Assembly: GCA_024734495.1 (NCBI GenBank)
Contig: JALMQS010000009.1
Location: forward strand, 62,001 to 126,000
Reading direction: 5' to 3'
DNA: 64,000 nt
DNA from: Forficula auricularia
Taxonomy: Eukaryota; Arthropoda; Insecta; Dermaptera; Forficulidae
Shown here: piece after piece, positions 34,515 to 45,453 of the stretch
How the letters are laid out: the number at the start of each line of letters is the position of its first letter
Numbering within the stretch: the stretch's first letter is position 1
Program-made: the position numbers and the translations under genes
Notes under the pieces: generated by a model
The model's database searches: none
Told to the model about the DNA's origin: nothing
What the model saw: only the letters and a program-made list of their open reading frames with translations

Positions 34515-34752
34515 GAGTCGGGTTAGCCGAGCCGGCTAACGCGCTGGCCCCGCTTCGGCATCGATCGATTATGACAATGTTGGAGCGGAAGGCCGGGGTT
34601 CGATCCTGGCTGGCAAATAAAAATTTCTACCTGCTAAAATCTCGGCTCCCTCACTAACCCTACTAACACGTAAAGTAAACTAAAAGTAAATTATGTACTG
34701 TCTAAATGGGCTTTGTTCCCGGTGACAATAAATAAATTTAAAAAAAAATCTG
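34515..34752 (+). mobile_element. tRNA-derived SINE
   Basis: The head GTCGGGTTAGCCGAGCCGGC and GCGCTGG followed by GGGGTTCGATCC (34596-34607) give RNA polymerase III A- and B-box sequences, with a layout like tRNA-Leu (GCCGAGC...GCGCTGG). The acceptor arms do not pair, so it is not a functional tRNA. A ~130-bp unrelated body and a tail (GACAATAAATAAATTTAAAA) follow. Identity of the parent tRNA is an inference. Confidence 0.7.
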
Positions 34753-34754
34753 TA

Positions 34755-36180
34755 CCCATGGATTGAGAGTATAATTCTTTTTCATATGTTTTTATTTTGT
34801 AATTTTTTAAACATATTTCATTTTTATTATTAGTATTAAAATATCGTAGTTAGATTGTGTTAAAGAAAAGTAGACGCTATGGATAAAACTCGTACTATAC
34901 TTGATCAATAGAAAATTCTTTAATTCGTGTCAGAACTTGTTTCAATGTCGCCAATGGATACGGACTTGTCTCGACATGTATCCGGGATTATTATAGAAAT
35001 GCCCAAGCTTATATTTCGCACCCTTTTCTTTTTATACCAGAATGAGACATTCTACCACAATTGTATTTCAAAGAATTTTTTTTATCTTTATTTGTTTTTA
35101 AAATATTTTCAATGAAATAAGGGAATTATTTTTTCGAAAGATTCTTTTCATTTGATTTTAAGGAAAGAAAAAATTTATCGAATACATTTTTTAAATTAAA
35201 TAATTATATAATATGAATTTATTTTTATTAGGTAGATTTTTTAATCAAATAAATAAGAATTAATAGATATTTATTATGGGGTTTTCATTTTGGAAAATCA
35301 ATTCATACGAAATTTGTTTTTAAGAAAATTGATAATTTATTTTTTCTAAGAAAATTTCCTCGGAAGGCTTGCAAGCTAAAGCCTGCTGGGTGTGTTTAAT
35401 TTGATAATAAAATTTCCAAATCAAAATGATTTAATTTTTTATTTTCCCAAAAAAAAAATTCGAATTCAATTTTTTTTCCATTTTTCATCCTACCTTAAAT
35501 CTAAAAATTGAAAATCTCTCTCTCTCTCTCTATCTGCATGTTTGTGTGGGTGATCAAATAAAATAAAAAATTTTGGTACTAGAACGAACTGAATGATTTT
35601 GCATTCTTGAGTAGTGATAAGAATGGGGAATCCGGACCGATAAAAAAATATGACTTTACGTTTTTGAATTATCGTTGATTATGGGAATCTAGACAGATCG
35701 ACATTAGATATTATTATGGGACCTGAATGAACTTTCTACGACCTTTCGTTTTTCCGCTATCGTGGGTATAGAAATCCGAATTAACATAGGTACCTACATG
35801 AAAGAATGAACATTTCTCAGTTTCAGACAATTCTCAAACCAAAACACAAACACTAAAGAAAGCAATATATTAATTAGTACTTTACAAAAAATTAATAGCT
35901 CCTATACATATGTATTTTTATTTCAAATTATTTATTTCAAGTAATGAAGCTGTTGAAGTTTATATTTTTATGATTAATTTTATTAAGATTTGAATTTTTA
36001 GTTAAATCACACATAAATAGCTAATTATAATTAATTATCTGTGATTTAACTAAAAAGTCAAATGTTATTTATTTTATTGGCAAACTAGATAAAAAAACAA
36101 TGTGAGAAGATAAACATTTATTTATTATTTATTTTTATCTTTTACTTACGATTAGACCTAGGTACTTTTATAATACTTGG
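34755..36180. other. AT-rich stretch with small hairpin
   Basis: Contains a (CT)n tract at about 35516-35531 and a perfect 16-bp hairpin TTTTTAGTTAAATCAC / GTGATTTAACTAAAAA (35995-36010, 36041-36056). No gene recognised. Confidence 0.5.
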
Positions 36181-36219
36181 GGTAGGGAGCCAGGGAAAAA
36201 TTTAAATTGAAAAAAGAAC

Positions 36220-36740
36220 TCTGAAAAATTTGGGAACCCCTAGTTTAGGGTATAATTAAAGGGAAAAATCGAAAAAGCGAAACTTTCTCTTCTTCAAGAC
36301 CCAAAATGAAAAGGTGAGTTTTATTGGCTTAATTAACATACAGTGAAAATGCATTGACCCAAGAATGCTGAAATTTACCAAAGTGGTAGAGCTTGGTACA
36401 TTAATAAGAAGGAAATCAAAAAACCGAAACTTTCCCTTCTTCAGGGCAGAAATGAATGGGTGAAATTTACAGGCTAAAAACATATAGTGAGAATACAATC
36501 ATCCTGGAATGCTAAAACTTGGCATGTTGGTAGAGTTTGGTATTAAGTGTGAAATCGCAAAACTGAAAGATTCTCTTCTTCGCAACATAAAAAAAAGGGG
36601 TTATTTTGTGAGATAAATTTCCATAATGTTTTCGATATTGTGATAGAGTTTGGGATATTAATAAAGGATGAAATCGAAAAACCGAAACTTTTCCTTCTTC
36701 AGGACATAAATTGAACAGGATAAATGTAAAAACCAGAAAA
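36220..36740 (+). repeat. Second array of the ~145-bp monomer, diverged
   Basis: ATGCTGAAAT at 36365 and ATGCTAAAAC at 36509 are 144 bp apart. CGAAACTTTCCCTTCTTCAGG and its variants recur four times (near 36281, 36426, 36570, 36690). It is the same family as 30480-30935 but older, judging by the mismatches. Confidence 0.75.
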
Positions 36741-37482
36741 TTCGAATCGTTGTTTGGAAAGAACATGAACGGTTAACGAAATTCGAAATGAAAATATGTT
36801 TTAATAAGCTGCTCTCTTTTATTTAGGATCAGATATCTAGCTCACACCTTTGCTGACAGTTTCCGAAATTGCAGAGATCGAGTCCCGAAAAAATTTACAC
36901 TTTTTTCCCCCAACTTGAAGTTATTTTTAAACTTGATTGTAGGTAGGTATTGGCGAAAATTACAAGAGGTGGCATCGCTTCATAGAAAATAATAATTATC
37001 TCTAATGGAATAGGGAATTAATTCCTCCTGACATATGGAGGCAGAAAGTTATCGGCGAAACAATTTCTATTCTCCGATAAGAACAATACATTTACTTCCT
37101 CGTTAACTAACGTCTCTGATTTTCGCTATTACTAAATGGTGGAAATCTCTATTATTGGATTTTGATTAATTTCAGGCGATAATAATATTAATTATCTGTG
37201 ACTTAATTAAGTTAAATGAGTATACTCATTGAATTAAATATAGTTTCTAGTTATTTTATTGATGTCCAAGTTTTAATACGTTTACGGTTATCTAACAACA
37301 AATTTAAGTGTATGCTCTGCTCTTGGCACATGCATCAAAGCAGCCACGCTGAGATTAACTTATTAATCCCAGCCTCTAAAAATTAAGAGACTCTTCAACC
37401 ATTTCCATAATCCCAAATTTATATTCATTATTCATGATTCTGAATTTCACGCCTTGAGTTAACAAACCAAATTTATAATAAA
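36741..37482. other. No gene recognised
   Basis: AT-rich, without detectable repeats or coding. Confidence 0.4.
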
Positions 37483-37696
37483 TACAGTGGACACACATAC
37501 AACGCGGGGGATACGTTCCGGGTAATAGGAAATAGCGTTATACCGGACATACATTATCAGATTAATTTATGTAACCAAATTAAATAAAGGGTTACAAATA
37601 GCCAAAACTTTAGACACACTTTTTATGAAAATTAATCCATCTATAGAGGGGTTCACTAAAGTAAACTAAAGGGTAAAGAAAATTGAGTGATTAGAC

Positions 37697-38603
37697 CAGG
37701 GCAGTCCAACTCGCGGGCCGCATGCGGCCCAGTACTGTAATGAGTGTGTCCCAACATGAAATCATAAACTTCCTTAAAACATTGAGATTTATAGAAATAT
37801 GTTTATTCCCTTTTTCGAAAAATGAATGTACATTTGTACAATACGTGAAGTTTTTTTCAAAAATTAAATTTCCTAAAAGGAAAATTATAAGCTCAACTAC
37901 CTATATAGGCAGATAAAAAATAATAATAATGAAGTTTCGAATATTTAAAAATTCTTCTTCCTCTCATATTTTAATTTTCTAAAATATTTATTATTTCAGC
38001 AATTTATATGCTACTACACCAACAGTTATCAATCTAGTACAAGAGGAAATAGGGTTTTCTAGAACAATCACAATTAATTGATAATTTCTCTCTTGGACTA
38101 AAACTTGTCTTTTAAATATTTGCATGTTCTTACGTGTCAATAGATAATGGATAGTCAGGGATTATTATATCCGTGACCCTTTTAAAAATAAATTATCAAT
38201 CCTCAAATCTTTTTTTAATCCCATTCGATTTAAACTAGGGCTGTCCACCCGTTGCCCAACATAAAGTCATAGAATTTCTTAAAACATTAAGATTTATGTG
38301 TAGATACTGAAAACCACACAACAATTTGGCCTGATAATTTTTTTTCTCTAAAATAAGAAATCCGAAAATCTACTGTGAAGTTTTCGAAAAATAAAAGTGC
38401 TAATTTTAAATACTAGATTTCAAGATTTCCAAAAAAATAATCATTATTTTGGTCTATTTTCAACTCCATTTTCATTATAAATAAATTTTCTACTTGCAAA
38501 CTTTCTAATTAAATGTTCTAGAACAACAATTAGATACTGATCTGAAAGAAAAATTAAATATTGTCTCTTTATTAGAATTTCATATTAATTATCTAGCCTG
38601 GAA
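37697..38603. mobile_element. hAT-like repeat, copy 1 (right end lost)
   Basis: Starts CAGGGCAGTCCAACTCGCGG with GGCCGCATGCGGCCC just inside. About 500 bp later a second left-end-like AGGGCTGTCCACCCGTTG (38241) and the following ATAAAGTCATAGAATTTCTT repeat the first ~60 bp (compare 37757). The interior is collinear with 55950-56997 for ~850 bp. Confidence 0.6.
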
Positions 38604-39060
38604 AAAATATAAAAAATTACTAATCCATAATATGGATTTCAGTAGGTATGTAGGTAGGTATGTATGTATGTAGATACAATTTTTTTTTATCTAAATGAAC
38701 CGAGATGATGAATAGAACCGAACCTTTTTTTTTAAATGGGAGATAAATTTAACGTAATTTATCGAACGGAGAATTAACCACTGCTCGAAGCCCCTAAAAA
38801 CTTAGTAAATTAACTTTCTGAGATTTGGCTCGTGATCCCGGCTTCTTTCCTTCTACTCTGTTCTTTTCACGATGGAGGGGCCATCCCATACAGGCCTTTA
38901 GGGGATGCACCTTCTGGTGTATCTCCTTCTCATATCAATATAAACCTATGAAAAGTTGTAAAAGTGAAAATTGCTAACGCTCACTGGCGCTCACTTGAGA
39001 CAATTTGAGACATCACAGTCCATAAACTCAATTTCTGTTTGATTTTTACTTTCCTACTTA

Positions 39061-39305
39061 TTTCGTCTAGTTCTAAAAGAATCCGTCATCAGATAGCGGC
39101 GCCACACGGAACCCCGTGATACTACGGTTTCCTTGGTTTCTATAAAAAAACGATTGAAAAATAAAAGAAAAGAAATACAAAAAACAGTATTTTTTAAACT
39201 GGATATCTCGAAAACTAAGCGAAAAATGGTATTCTTCATTTTCGTCTTATTTTGGTGAGTACTATAAGAATCCATCGTCAGATCGCGGCTCCAGAGTTAC
39301 CGTAG
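39061..39305 (+). repeat. Direct repeat pair, ~185 bp apart
   Basis: AAGAATCCGTCATCAGATAG (39077) and AAGAATCCATCGTCAGATCG (39266) begin two related ~45-bp segments. They lie near the right end of the Tigger-like element. Confidence 0.55.
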
Positions 39306-39974
39306 AATCCCCCTATTTTTTTTTTACTTTATTTTATAAGCCCCAGCTTCAGAAATTATGTGAAAATGTTAAATTTATCTTAGGCGTTATACGGGTCTGT
39401 TTATCGTGGTATATCAGTACTAGTCGCAATTTTTTTCGTCGCATTATACGAATTCGAGTTTTACGGGAGTCCACTGTACTCATAATATTTATATGGAAAA
39501 TGTTTCCACAATTTGTTAATTTATTTATTTCTGGTAAATACTTACCATTTTCTGGTATGTTGCTGTCATGGTCCGTCCATTCCGAGAACTGAAACGAAAA
39601 ATATTTTAAACTATTGAAAATAAACAAACAAACAAATAAAAAAATAAACCAATGAACTTAAATTAAAGTTAACCGAATAAAATAAAAAATAAATTTCAGT
39701 GTGCACCTCACGATATTCACTTACTCCTTCTCATTTGATTAGAAATCAATATCAAATTTTCCGAAAGAAAAGTTTCGGCTAAACCGTCTAGTTTGCACAT
39801 TTTTAATGAGAAAATATCATTAAAATCAATAGAACTCGAAAGCTACTCTAGAATTAAACAAAACGTCTTAGTTGGGATTTTATCATTAAAAATGAGCAAT
39901 CTAGGGGATTTAAACCGAAACTTTGCTGATGATAAGCATCTCAACCACTAAAGTTTAGTGATTAAACCATTATA

Positions 39975-40262
39975 TGTATAGGCAGAGACGACTGTGGGTC
40001 ACTGGCACGAAGTAAGCTGGTTTGAGACTGAGTCTCGACAGATCAGATATTTGTAGTCGCCTCCTCTTGGAAAGCAATGGCAACCTACCAAGAGTATAAT
40101 TGCCTAGTAACCTCTCCAAACTATCCGTTCGGAACCTGCGTTAAAGAGTAGGTCCCATATATCTGTGTAAAACAACTAATCACAATCAGCACAGGTATAT
40201 GTGGAGAGGAGCCAAAACGTCAGGGAGACCTGACATGGCACTTAAAAGAAAAAGAAGATGTA
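39975..40262 (+). mobile_element. Possible SINE or LINE 3' end
   Basis: GC-richer than its flanks, with GGTTTGAGACTGA (B-box-like, 40018), GGAAAGCAATGGCAACCTAC (40069) and a terminal CAGGGAGACCTGACATGGCA before a GAAAAAGAAG run. The order (B-box-like, conserved body, A-rich end) suits a SINE. No A box was fixed. Confidence 0.3.
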
Positions 40263-40264
40263 TA

Positions 40265-41050
40265 GGCAAAATTTCTTAAACTTAACAAATGAGAAATCAG
40301 AAATTCAATAAGTAGAAGACAATTACATAGCCAGAAATATTTTTCGGGAGGCAAACATCTTTTAACTATTATTATAAAAAAAATATATTAGAAAGAATTA
40401 CCAAAGGCAATTTTAGATTATGTATTTTATAAAATTTTCGTAAATTTACTTATAAATTTAGTGTAAGCTAGATGATTTCGGGGATGGAGGGGGCTGTGGG
40501 TACGCCTCTACTTATTGAATAATTCTCTTATCTATAAAGTTTTCATATCAAATTCGTGAATCCTTTTTTTTCCAAATTTAATAATAAATGAAAATAATTT
40601 CATCGCTCTAAAATAAAATAACATTCTCGTAATGACCAAATATATAATAATAAATTATGTCCACCAATTTGTCTCGACGTCAAGTGGAAATTTATTTTTT
40701 AACTCAGAGCAGGAAGAATTCAAGACTGGTCGTAAATATATGAAAATAATTATTAACAAAAAACAAATAAATCAAGAAAAATAAACTTTATTTGATTTTA
40801 CATGAGTTTTATATATTTCACTCGAGAAAGATAATCATAATATATAATCACTGAATCTCTGAATTCCTTACCAGGCAAAGACACACAGTACATATATACG
40901 AGCCCCGTCCCATCTCAATTGGCCCACCAATATTTTTTAGTTTTAAATAAAATTATGCTAATTCACGGTAAATTTAATTTAAATATTTATTTTTATTATC
41001 ATTTCGAACAACCTTTTAAACAATTTAAAACATTTTATTGTAACATTTAA
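40265..41050. other. AT-rich stretch, no gene recognised
   Basis: CCCCGTCCCATCTCAATTGG near 40903-40922 could be a Tc1-type element end, but no partner was found. Confidence 0.3.
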
Positions 41051-41061
41051 CTTAAAATTTG

Positions 41062-41250
41062 GGGGGGTCGGTAGGCTAGGCGGTAGCGTGACAACGAGCT
41101 AACCAGGGGACCCGGGTTCGAATCCGACTCGAGGCAGCCAGCTAAAATCTGACCCCCGGGGGTAGAGACAAATTTTAAAAATATAGCTAGTATCGTAATT
41201 GGGCTTATGGCTAGAAAGGCCGAAAAGCCAAAAAAAAAAAAAAAAAAACT
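41062..41250 (+). mobile_element. tRNA-derived SINE with poly-A tail
   Basis: GTAGGCTAGGCGGTAGCG (A-box-like) is followed 30 bp later by GGGTTCGAATCC (B box, 41114-41125), a CCCCCGGGGG palindrome, a 3' hairpin-like GGCTAGAAAGGCCGAAAAGCC and a run of 19 A. It is a different family from the SINE at 34515. Part of it is repeated inverted at 41900-42018. Confidence 0.7.
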
Positions 41251-42018
41251 TAAAATTATTTTTTAATTGTTAAAAACAAGGAAAACATACAAAATCCAAA
41301 ACCTTTACCACTGGGTGACGTCGCCTTTATTTTTAATTACGGCTTGAATTCTTTTGGGCAACGTACTTATTAAGTTTTGACACTGATCTTGAGTGAAAGT
41401 ATCCCAAACATTTTGAAGTTTGTGTTTTAATTCGACTACGTTTCTAGCTGGTTGTATTCTTAATAGCTTTTTCATTGTGTGCCAAAGAGTTTCTATTGGT
41501 GACAAGTCGGGACTGTTTGCCACCCACTCCAAAAGTGGAACATTATGATCAGAAAGCCATTTTAAAGATTTTTTTGATGTATGGCAGGCCGCCCCGTCTT
41601 GTTGGAACACAAAATTATTATTATTCTGCAATGGATCTGCCATTGTTGGAAGTAACGATTTTTTTAAATCTCTAAATATTTATTGGTGTTTACAATTCCA
41701 TCAATGAAGTGAAGTTTTCCAACACGAGTCATTTTTACTAATAATAAACAAAACAAACTTTCTTTTGTTGGAAAAAGGCAAAGCCTACTTGATTATTTCA
41801 CATATTCAAAGATTCTTAAAAAAAATAAAATAAATAAATTCGTGAAAAGCAAAGAACTATTTTTTATATAAAAATATGTTTTTAACAATTAAAAAATAAT
41901 TTTAAGTTTTTTTTTTTTTGGCTTTTCGGCCTTTCTAGCCATAAGCCTAATTACGATACTAGTTATATTTTTTTTTAAATTTGTCTCTACCCCCGGGGGT
42001 CAGATTTTAGCTGGATGG
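41148..42018. repeat. Inverted duplication flanking a Tc1 fragment
   Basis: 41148-41279 and 41885-42018 are near-identical in opposite orientation, ~130 bp each. The shared arm spans both the SINE 3' half and the ~30 bp beyond its poly-A (CTTAAAATTATTTTTTAATT). Since the flank is included, this is an inverted duplication and not two separate SINE insertions. Confidence 0.8.
41305..41733 (-). pseudogene. Tc1-like transposase, C-terminal part
   Basis: The minus strand encodes MTRVGKLHFIDGIVN, a frameshift in an A-run near 41665, then 112 residues: FVFQQDGAACHTSK (second catalytic Asp), LEWVANSPDLSPIETLWHTM (third catalytic residue, Glu, in the DD34E arrangement), and CQNLISTLPKRIQAVIKNKG near the end, the usual Tc1 C-terminus. 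The DNA-binding domain and the first Asp are absent. The stop lies just before 41305, in agreement with family length. Cut-and-paste transposase remnant, dead. Confidence 0.9.
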
Positions 42019-42039
42019 TATGTAAGTATGTCTGTCTGT

Positions 42040-42950
42040 TTCAGTGGTTTCCGAAAAGTTGCTCACGATTCACGTAAAAACGGCTGAAGGGATTATTATG
42101 AAATTTCATATTTACATCAGATGTCTTCTAACTTACGTTTTTATCTATATAACATTTTGATATTTTGACCCCAGAAGGGGTTTGGGGGGGGGGGCGCACG
42201 AATGAAAATTATCAAATAACTCCTAAACTATTAACCCTACGATAAATTTTCTAATTAATAAAGTTGTAGGGGATGTGATTTCTGACAGCTTTTATTTAAA
42301 AAAATTTCCCCCAAAACCCACCCAAAAAGGGGGGAGGGTGGAAAAAATGTAAATTCTTGCCCTTGGAGCAAACTCAACCGAATTTTGTATACATCATCTC
42401 TGGGCCTCTAGAGAGCTAGAAATGCAAAAACTAACCACACAAAATGGGGGGGGGGTCAAAAAATGAAAATTCTTTTTCTTGGACCAAACTCAACCAAATT
42501 TTGTATACATAATCTGTGGGTCACTAGAAGGCTAGAAATGCAAAAACTGGGGGTGGGGGTGGAATTAGGGTGGGGTGAGGAGTGAGGCAGAGTAGAGTGG
42601 GGGTGCAGGGGGTGGAGTCCAGATGGCATAGCGGAGGTGGGGTCCAGGGGGCTAAGCGGGGTGTGGTGCGCAGGGTTGGAGGGCACGGGGTGGATGGGGT
42701 GTGGTTTGTGGTGTGGGGACGGGGGTTGGGAACGGGTGCGGGGGTGGGGGTGCTGGAGGAGGTTTGGGGGGTAGTGGGTTAGGGTGCGGAATGGAGTGTT
42801 GGGGTGGTGGTATGGGGACGGAGGTTGGGCATGGTGTGGAAGGGTGGGGGTGCTGAGTGGGTTTCGGGGGGGGGGGGTTGAGGGATGGGGGTCCAGGGGG
42901 CGTGCCCCCTGTCTACCAAGAGGGCCGCCGAAGGCGGGCCTTGCAGCTAG
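42040..42950 (+). mobile_element. Helitron-like element with CTAG end (left end truncated)
   Basis: The right end GGCCGCCGAAGGCGGGCC (hairpin) then TTGCAGCTAG before T at 42951 fits the Helitron 3' signature. The interior holds AAAACGGCTGAAGG, CAGATGTCTTCTAACTT, two cassette units and then a G-rich tract. It shares order and sequence with 28752-30208. No Rep/helicase. Confidence 0.7.
42546..42900 (+). repeat. Strand-asymmetric G-rich tract
   Basis: About 350 bases dominated by GGGGTG/GGGTTGG motifs with many runs of three or more G on the plus strand, in a window that is otherwise AT-rich. It could form G-quadruplexes. The open frames across it are low-complexity by-products. Confidence 0.9.
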
Positions 42951-42954
42951 TAAT

Positions 42955-43490
42955 AAATAAAAAAAAATACAGCCCTAACACTTCGGACTCAGTAATTGAC
43001 AATTTTCTTTAGAAATCTTAGCTCTGCTACTTGGAACAATTTGAACTTTTATACTCATTCATTTATTTTCAAAATACGATAGCGGAATATTTAAATAATT
43101 ATCAGAAAAACGAAATTAAATGTAATGTAAATATTTATTCATTTCGTAAATTATTTTTTTAGTGATGTCTAGGTAGATTGGTATTTGTCAAGCTTTTCAT
43201 TCCAGTGGTTAGTTAAAATTCCAAAGCCCACTAATTATAAACAAATTGTTTGTTTGTTTAGTAGCTATTTAATGCCTTTAAATTTATTTGTCTATTTGTT
43301 TTGGCAGCTTTCCCTGAAGTATCAATTTTATTATTATTTTTTTAATTCTCTTACTGACTACTAGTGGTTCATGGATAACAAAAAATTATTTCGATGATGA
43401 AACTAAAAAAAATTGCTGTTTAATGTTTTCTACTAAATGTTGCCTTCTAATTCATACACGGTCTTGGAATTAAAATAAATATTGCTAGTT
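42955..43490. other. AT-rich stretch, no gene recognised
   Basis: No feature recognised. Confidence 0.4.
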
Positions 43491-43493
43491 AGT

Positions 43494-44496
43494 ATATGAG
43501 GCATTCATTACACGCCAAATCGGACGGTTTGAAAATTTTTAATTTTTTATTCCCTTCATTTTTTGACATTTTTTAGTACCCATCAAAAAACTCTTCCAGG
43601 TAAATTTTGAAATTTTTTTGATCACCGGTTTAAAAGATATCGAATTTCGGTTTTTCGGTCATAACTTCATCAAAAATGGTCTTAATTCAATTTTTTTGAA
43701 AGTTTTTTTTTTTACATACTTTTTAGAATAAAATACCAAAAAATTATTTAAAGTGTTTTTATATGCGATTTTCGAGTTTGAAAATTGAAAAATTATTGTT
43801 TTTGAAACTGTAAGTACTCTTCGATTTTTTTTTTGATAATTATTTATTTTAAACTTCTATTCATTCTACAAATTTTAAAACCTGGTCCTATGATAATTCC
43901 TATCTTTTCGACTTTTGATTCTTTCAACAAACTAAAATACTAATTATTTTAAAAAGTATAAAAATCAATTCAAAATAACTAAAAAAAGAGAACTCAATAC
44001 CAAAAACTGGTTTATTTAATAATGGTTAATAGCGAATAAATTTTTTTTTCAAAAATCGAAAAATAAAGGAGTAGTAATTATCATAGGACCACTATTAACC
44101 AGGTCTTAAAATTTGTAGAATGAATTTAAGTTTAAAATAAAAAATTATCAAAAAAATCGAAGACTAGGTACATACAGTTTCAAAAACAAGATTAAAATTT
44201 TCAAACTCAAAAATCGCAATATGGTAAAAAGACTTTAAATAATTTTTTTTTATTTTTTTCTAAAAAGTATATTAAAAAAAAAATAAAAAAAAAAAAACAT
44301 TTTTAATTGGACCATTTTTGAACAAGTTATGAGCGAAAAACCAAAATTCGATAATTTTTAAACCGGTGATCAAAACAATTTCAAAATTTACTAGAAAGAG
44401 TTTTTTTATGGGTTCTAAAAAAATGTCAAAATATGAAGAAAATAAAAAAATTAGAAATTTTTCAAACCGTCCGATTTGGGATGGAATGCCTCATAT
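43494..44496. mobile_element. Palindromic element C, copy 2 (complete, ~1 kb)
   Basis: Left TATGAGGCATTCATTACACG, right in reverse complement TATGAGGCATTCCATCCCAA. CAAATCGGACGGTTTGAAAA follows inside both. The arms pair around a centre near 43990 with an extra ~100-bp segment there that copy 1 lacks. No transposase. Confidence 0.8.
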
Positions 44497-44940
44497 GTAG
44501 TCCTAAGACTCGATTTACGCAACTACATGCCTGTCTCCACTCACTCTATTTGATACCAACTCTTTCACTTCTTTAAAAGTCCGACATCATATATCTTTCA
44601 TTAACTGGTAAAAATACTCGAATCTAAGCCTTCTCCTTTTGTTTCTCACTTCGTCCTCTAAAATATACCTAAGCAATTCTCCGTGTCTAAAGGTATGATC
44701 TATCCCATATCATTGGAGGTCTTCTCTTCCTCAAATTCTTTCACATTTTTCTCGTTTCTTTAAATTTATCATGAACTTCCTCGTTGGTATCAATCTATTA
44801 ATATTTAGCACTGAAGCACCACATTTCCAAGATCTCCAGTGCCTTGCTCTCTGCCTCTCCAATCATCCAAGTTTCACTTCTTTATATAGCGATGCACCAT
44901 ACACATATTTTCAGCGATATCTTCCTATTTTCTAAGTGAG
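44497..44940 (-). pseudogene. RTE-type LINE, 3' end
   Basis: Minus-strand frames give VYGASLYKEVKLG, with the other frames restoring a SETWxIGEAESKALEILEMW-like block, then RKRRPPMIWDRSYLRHGELL, RYILEDEVRNKRRRLRFEYF and FKEVKELVSNR. The order (YGsETW, aE..rLeafEmWcyRrm, W..L..RR...GH.LRH..Ll, EG...GrrgRgRpR..f, tf.evk.la.dR) is the end of ORF2 in many insect RTE-like LINEs. It is a relative of the plus-strand LINE at 53500-54990, with which it shares the last ~60 bp (TAGTTGCG...CTTAGGACT). Frameshifted. Confidence 0.65.
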
Positions 44941-44959
44941 GAGTAACATAATTTTTTGC

Positions 44960-45055
44960 CTCGAGGGTTGGACTAACTGCCCGGCAAGCAGATTAGTTCT
45001 CGGGTTCAACAGCCAGGGGGATGAAGCCCTCTGAAATGGAATATAAAATTATTTT
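44960..45055 (+). mobile_element. Possible SINE-like fragment
   Basis: CGAGGGTTGGACTAACTGCC and CTCGGGTTCAACAGCC (B-box-like) followed by GGGGGATGAAGCCCTCTG. GC-rich against AT-rich flanks. The tRNA origin is only suggested. Confidence 0.3.
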
Positions 45056-45126
45056 CTACTAAGATCTTAGATATTGTGACCATGTGTTGTTTTTTAATAA
45101 TAATTTTTGTTTTGAATTAAACCTAT

Positions 45127-45275
45127 TTTATGAGAGAGTTCAAGTTGCCGATAGAAATAGATTAAACTTTCTAAGAAAATCACAAGAGGGTGTCATTCAT
45201 ATATTAGATCCGATGGAATGGATAATTTTTAATTATACTAATGTCAGAGGATTGTTTTTTACCCCCTTATAAATT
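45127..45275 (+). repeat. Unit repeated as a foldback at 46789-46985
   Basis: GAGAGAGTTCAAGTTGCCGA and the next ~60 bp recur at 46791 in direct orientation, and AGAGGGTGTC...GATCCGATGGAA recurs inverted at 46900-46960. The mariner at 45454-46713 lies between the two. Confidence 0.7.
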
Positions 45276-45453
45276 TAACCCGAGTGCCATTAACAACAAT
45301 CCGGGTCATTTGGATACTCTGTAAGCGCGAGTCTGAGATATATGTAAACGAGCTGAATATTTCACTTAAAGATTTAAATCTTAATTTGTGAAATTTTGTA
45401 GTCTCGTGATTCTAAATTTAAACACATAGCTATGCCATTTAGTTTACTAGGTA

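Larger units (their letters stand above)
37485..39476. mobile_element. Tigger/pogo-like element, ~2 kb, non-autonomous
   Basis: The left end CAGTGGACACACATACAACG and the right end in reverse complement CAGTGGACTCCCGTAAAACT lie between TA dinucleotides (37483-37484, 39477-39478). GCGTTATACCGG near the left and its counterpart GCGTTATACGGG near 39382 extend the similarity. CAGTGGACTCCCGT-type ends with TA targets are typical of pogo/Tigger elements. No transposase was recognised. A hAT-like repeat (37697-38603) is nested inside. Confidence 0.65.

Noticed and set aside
34515..34615. Functional tRNA gene
   Set aside because: A and B boxes are present, but the acceptor stem does not pair and a SINE body and A-rich tail follow.
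36256..36766. Minus-strand frames of about 80 codons in tandem
   Set aside because: By-products of the ~145-bp tandem repeat.
42456..42782. Pro/His-rich and Gly/Val-rich open frames
   Set aside because: Low-complexity translation of the G-rich tract.
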